A stretch of DNA of 64,000 nt from Straminergon stramineum (Eukaryota > Streptophyta > Bryopsida > Hypnales > Calliergonaceae), in contig OY987268.1 of assembly GCA_963920665.1 (NCBI GenBank), forward strand, positions 932,501 to 996,500. The letters run 5' to 3'. Below the pieces are notes generated by a model, which saw only the letters and a program-made list of their open reading frames with translations, did no database searches and was not told where the DNA came from. Position 1 is the stretch's first letter, and each line of letters starts with the position of its first letter. Both the position numbers and the translations under genes were made by a program. This document shows positions 60,445 through 64,000 of this stretch, in pieces.

Positions 60445-61953
60445 ACCCCTTTGTCCCATAATACTACTCTTTTTTTGTAGTGAGGAAAGTATTAAGGGTT
60501 TGCCAACAATTTTTTAATGCATGTTATGATTACACCTTAAATGTATTTGACTATGTTTTCACCAAAAACACTCCTCTGAAACTGCCATTTCTAGTACAGG
60601 TACCAAATTTTAGAGAATATATATTTTTGGACACATGTAACTATAGGATCTTGTATTAAGCTGGTATGAGAACATGTGGAAAAAATTTCAGAAATTTCCA
60701 CCATGTAGATTGGAAGATATCAATGTTTAAATTAGCTAAAAGCCTTTTTTGCCCCTGCAAAAACCCAGGCAGCTGCACTTCGCAAGGTCAGATCATGAAG
60801 AAAAAATGTCCAAAATGGTTGTAACTCTTTGGATTCATTCCTCAAGGCAAGTTGACTACATGTTTGAAATTTTTTAGATCATTTGGAATTGTACAATATA
60901 TAGGAAAAAAATAGTAAGTAGAAAGATGTAGAGAATAATTCAAAATACAAAATTGTTAACAATTTATTTATGGAATTGAAAAATATGAATCCCAATGGTG
61001 GTTATGTTGTAATAAACAATCTACACAAAAATGTTGAAATTTGAGTTAAATAAAAATCTTCAAAGTTTATTTTAGGGTGGAGATTTCATAACTAAGCACA
61101 AACTACCCACAACTAAAATTCTTCATAACTTTCATCTCATAAATCCAAATGGAAAAATTCAAAGCTTTGGAAGTATATTTAAATCTATGAAACCAATTTT
61201 AAATTTTTATTTAAAAAAAAGTGATTTTAAAGAAGTTTTTTTTGCTGCCTGAGCTACCCGTCAAGTAATGGAAACTACATATCATACAATAACTTTTTAA
61301 CCATGTATTCAAAAGTTATGAAAATTGTTGGGTCTTAAAGCTACTCCTTGGGAAAATGTTGTGTGAAAATTTCAAAGAGAAAAATAAAAATTCCATTCAT
61401 GGTGAGCTGCCCCAAATTGCTATGTTGCCAAAAAACACCATTTGGTCCTTTAGGGGTTAAATGAATTCTATTGAGAATGTGCAATGTGTCTTCTCAAGTG
61501 CAAAACAAGTGGATGAGGCTATTACTAATTGAAATCAAGAAAAGATTAGAAAGAAGGAGTTTGCAATAGATACAAAGTGCCACACACAATTAAGGATAGA
61601 ATTTACAAAGAAAGAAGATATCGGATGCAACTACCTTGCCCTCTCCATGTGCTTATATTTGCAACAAAAATTGCTTGGAATTTAGTAGTTTCAATGAAAA
61701 ATTCAATGTCTTTTGGTGTTTGACTTAGTCAAATTTCAAATTGCTAGATTTTTTTAAAGGCTTTTTATATCTATAAAATGGATGAATAACTAGACCTTTT
61801 GTGCTTCATTTGACAAGTGAACATAAAACAAAAAAAATCATCTTCAAACCTAGAATGAAGTTTGAACTACATTTTCAAAAGGGGCAAGTAATTTGAGATA
61901 AATGACACACACACCCTCGCTCCCAAGGAACTAGAGCTATGGGACAAAGTGAG
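60445..61953. mobile_element. Stowaway/mariner-like MITE interrupted by a TTAA element
   Basis: Left tip ACCCCTTTGTCCCATAATAC; right tip on the other strand CTCACTTTGTCCCATAGCTC. The native ~585-bp element aligns with 27154-27706. The extra 60537-61460 is a TTAA-family element. Confidence 0.7.
60537..61460. mobile_element. TTAA-flanked element, 924 bp (copy l), nested in a Stowaway-like element
   Basis: TTAA at 60537-60540 and 61457-61460. The right tip GGTCCTTTAGGGGTTAA is canonical. The left tip has lost most of its inverted repeat and continues straight into TTTGACTATGTTTTCACC, as in the copy at 40602. The empty counterpart is at 27239-27242. Confidence 0.82.
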
Positions 61954-62361
61954 AATTTGATTATGGATGAATTTCACAATGTTTGGAGTCATGACTTTGT
62001 AATGCCAAGAATGTTTTTCAAGGACTATTGTCACCACTCCATTGGATAGTTAGATAAACTTAGATTTGCAAAAAATACCAACTTTGCAATGAACTAGTAG
62101 GACTCTCGTCTCTTGAGCCTTACCTAATCCACAATATTCTTGAGTTCCTAGGCAAGGGTGATTCAGCTTCTTACAAATGCCTTTGCTTCACTAAGGAACA
62201 TAAGCTCTTGAAGGGAAAGTTATCATACTAGTCTTGAGCCACCAACAAAACAAATTTCCACCAATACAAATAAGTGACAATGTAGAGAAGGGACCCATTG
62301 AGTTAGTCGGGAATGTCATGAAGGCTAACTTGTGGAAGTATTGTAACCTCGACTCCCTACT
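61954..62361. other. No gene seen
   Basis: Spacer of intermediate composition; no supported feature. Confidence 0.35.
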
Positions 62362-63098
62362 TTAACCCCTAAAGGAGGTTGTAGCCACCATTAGCCTACA
62401 TTTGGAGTATTCTACTCAGATGTGTAGGAGAATAGATGTATTTGCAAATAAATGCAACTTGAATATTTTGGGCATTGGTGTAAGGAATATTTAAATATAT
62501 ATTTTTTAAATTCAGAGATTAAATGAAGAATTTGTGCCTATGGAAAGTGAGTCAACACGCATGTATAATATGAACCGTATCTCTTGCACCCTCGTGCAAT
62601 TAATTATGTTGCTATGGGGTGTCAAGTTTTAAAGTAGTGACCGGTTTAAGAGGTCAGTTAGTTTCATTGAATAGCATTTAGTAGAATCATGGATCTTGAG
62701 CATTGCACAATCAAACACAAGTAGAACATGAAGCTTTACTTGACGTGGAGGTGATTGGGTAACATGTATTACGAAGTCACATCCCCTTGTTTTGGTCTAA
62801 CAGGATGGTCATAGTTACTCATTGCATGTGTGAAGTACGATACTAGATTCCATGAACATCTACAGAAGACCTTGCCCAAGCCCTGCCCATGTTTATATTT
62901 TTTACAAACTTTTGGCTGTTGAAGTATGCCTAAATATTTTTCTATGCTTTACCAACCTCCATAGGGAATACAAGTAAGAAATTTGGGATAAAAAAGAAGC
63001 TTCCTAATCCCTGAAATATTGCTTTGTAGAAAAATTGCCCTCAAGTTATGGCCCAAATAGCACCTTTACTCTTAAGCCCAACTTCCTTTAGGTGTTAA
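62362..63098. mobile_element. TTAA-flanked element, 737 bp (copy x)
   Basis: Left TTAACCCCTAAAGGAGGTTG; right, complemented, TTAACACCTAAAGGAAGTTG. Its right TTAA is also the left TTAA of the next element. Confidence 0.82.
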
Positions 63099-64000
63099 CC
63101 CCTAAAGGACCATTTGTCTCCTCGAGGGACAATTTGGGTCCGGGCAAGTTCCTACTGTCTCAATTTTTAGTGATATTTTTTGGAATTTTTTGAGGTTGTG
63201 TATTTTTTCAAGAGTTTTGTGAAAATATATTTTTTCATATAATCGATGCATAGGAACAAAAGTTATGGCATAATAAGCAAAAATGGAGTTTGGCAGGCAA
63301 CACCAAAAAATCACAAAAAGTCAAAATAATTTTTTTTCAAATTTTTTTCTCAAAGATTATATTTTTTTTTACATATGAAGCTTTGTTTCATTCAATTTGG
63401 ACTAATAATGAGAAAGTTTTGGACAATTTCAGTTTTTCGGGCAATCTAAGCATCTTCTTGAAAAAATAACTTGTGGAATTCATTTTTGAATGCAATTTTT
63501 AGAATTTCTCTAAAAAAAATGCTAGACAAAGTTAGATTCTCTTGCTAGAACAATCTCATAGTTGGGATTATTGTGATTCAATTCCATCTAAAAACTATTA
63601 ACAATTTAGTTTTTTCTTCAATCCTGAACCCACCTCTTCTTAACAAATTTTTAATGAGTGAAAATTAAGTGATATTTTTCCAAATTTTTTTGGAAGATTC
63701 TCAACTCAACTACTTAACATAAATAAGTAGAAAATCGAAATCCATAGTGCAAAAAATTTGAACTAAGAAGATTCAAAGCCAAAAAATCTAGTCAAGCAAG
63801 ATGCAATAAAACTTGTTTTCTTCACTTTAAATGCATATATCTTGCAATCTGCATGGTCAAAGTTTCTGAAATTTCTTCCATGTATTCATATACTAGTCAA
63901 GTGTAAGATCTTACATATGGATATGCAAAAAAGAACAATTTTTAATGTTCTTTTCTCCTTGCAATAAAAATGAGAGTTTTGAGTGTTTTTTGATAGGAAA
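63095..64000. mobile_element. TTAA-flanked element (copy f), cut by the window end
   Basis: Left end TTAACCCCTAAAGGACCATT. The body matches the complement of 35957-36990 in order and spacing up to at least 63900; the right tip is outside the window. Confidence 0.78.

Noticed and set aside
7617..63098. Tourist (PIF/Harbinger) origin of the TTAA elements
   Set aside because: A 3-bp TTA/TAA duplication would make the two tips asymmetric; the observed symmetry around TTAA and the empty sites favour a 4-bp TTAA duplication, though a wider survey is needed for certainty.
1..64000. CRISPR array, operon or other prokaryotic system
   Set aside because: Genes are eukaryotic with spliceosomal introns; repeats are dispersed transposon-type, not spacer-separated identical repeats.

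Overview
The window reads as nuclear DNA of a streptophyte, almost certainly a land plant. It holds three plant genes: a KYP/SUVH4-type histone H3K9 methyltransferase, a Golgi-type GH43 glycosidase and a GATA26/27-type zinc-finger factor. Each sits in an island of more balanced base composition inside strongly AT-rich, repeat-filled DNA. Short GT-AG introns, an intronless KYP-like gene and a non-angiosperm-looking repeat set suggest a seed-free plant (bryophyte, lycophyte or fern). That placement is inference; the genus cannot be read from the sequence.

Layout: 1-14.3 kb is repeats: a degenerate minisatellite, an AAC microsatellite, a 1.3-kb fold-back element, one small TTAA element, two GGTACC-rich fold-backs and a CACTA-like element. 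14.3-17.5 kb holds the SUVH gene (+, one exon, 608 aa, start corrected to the ATG at 15052), followed by a long hairpin. 17.5-19.8 kb is repeats. 19.8-24.7 kb holds the GH43 gene (+, 4 coding exons, 490 aa) and its leader. 24.7-27.8 kb is repeats with a Stowaway-like element. 28.7-35.8 kb holds the GATA gene (-, 8 coding exons including a 73-nt one, 655 aa) with a probable 2.8-kb 5'UTR intron. 35.9-64 kb has no gene and is packed with transposon-derived elements.

The most unusual content is a large superfamily of terminal-inverted-repeat elements of about 230 bp to 1 kb. Their ends read TTAA-CCCCTAAAGG...CCTTTAGGGG-TTAA. About twenty copies are recognisable, mostly in the last 28 kb. Several are nested in each other or in other repeats precisely at TTAA or near-TTAA sites, and a related uninterrupted copy is present in the window for comparison. 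This is the signature of piggyBac-type (TTAA-specific) insertion by non-autonomous elements. No intact transposase is present. Copies with unrelated lengths share short internal blocks, which points to one old, diversified lineage.

The three genes do not form a pathway: one is a chromatin silencing enzyme, one acts in cell-wall glycan trimming and one is a transcription or chromatin factor. Their neighbourhood is of interest because a KYP-class enzyme sits among the kind of transposon-derived DNA such enzymes silence, but that is coincidence as far as the sequence shows.
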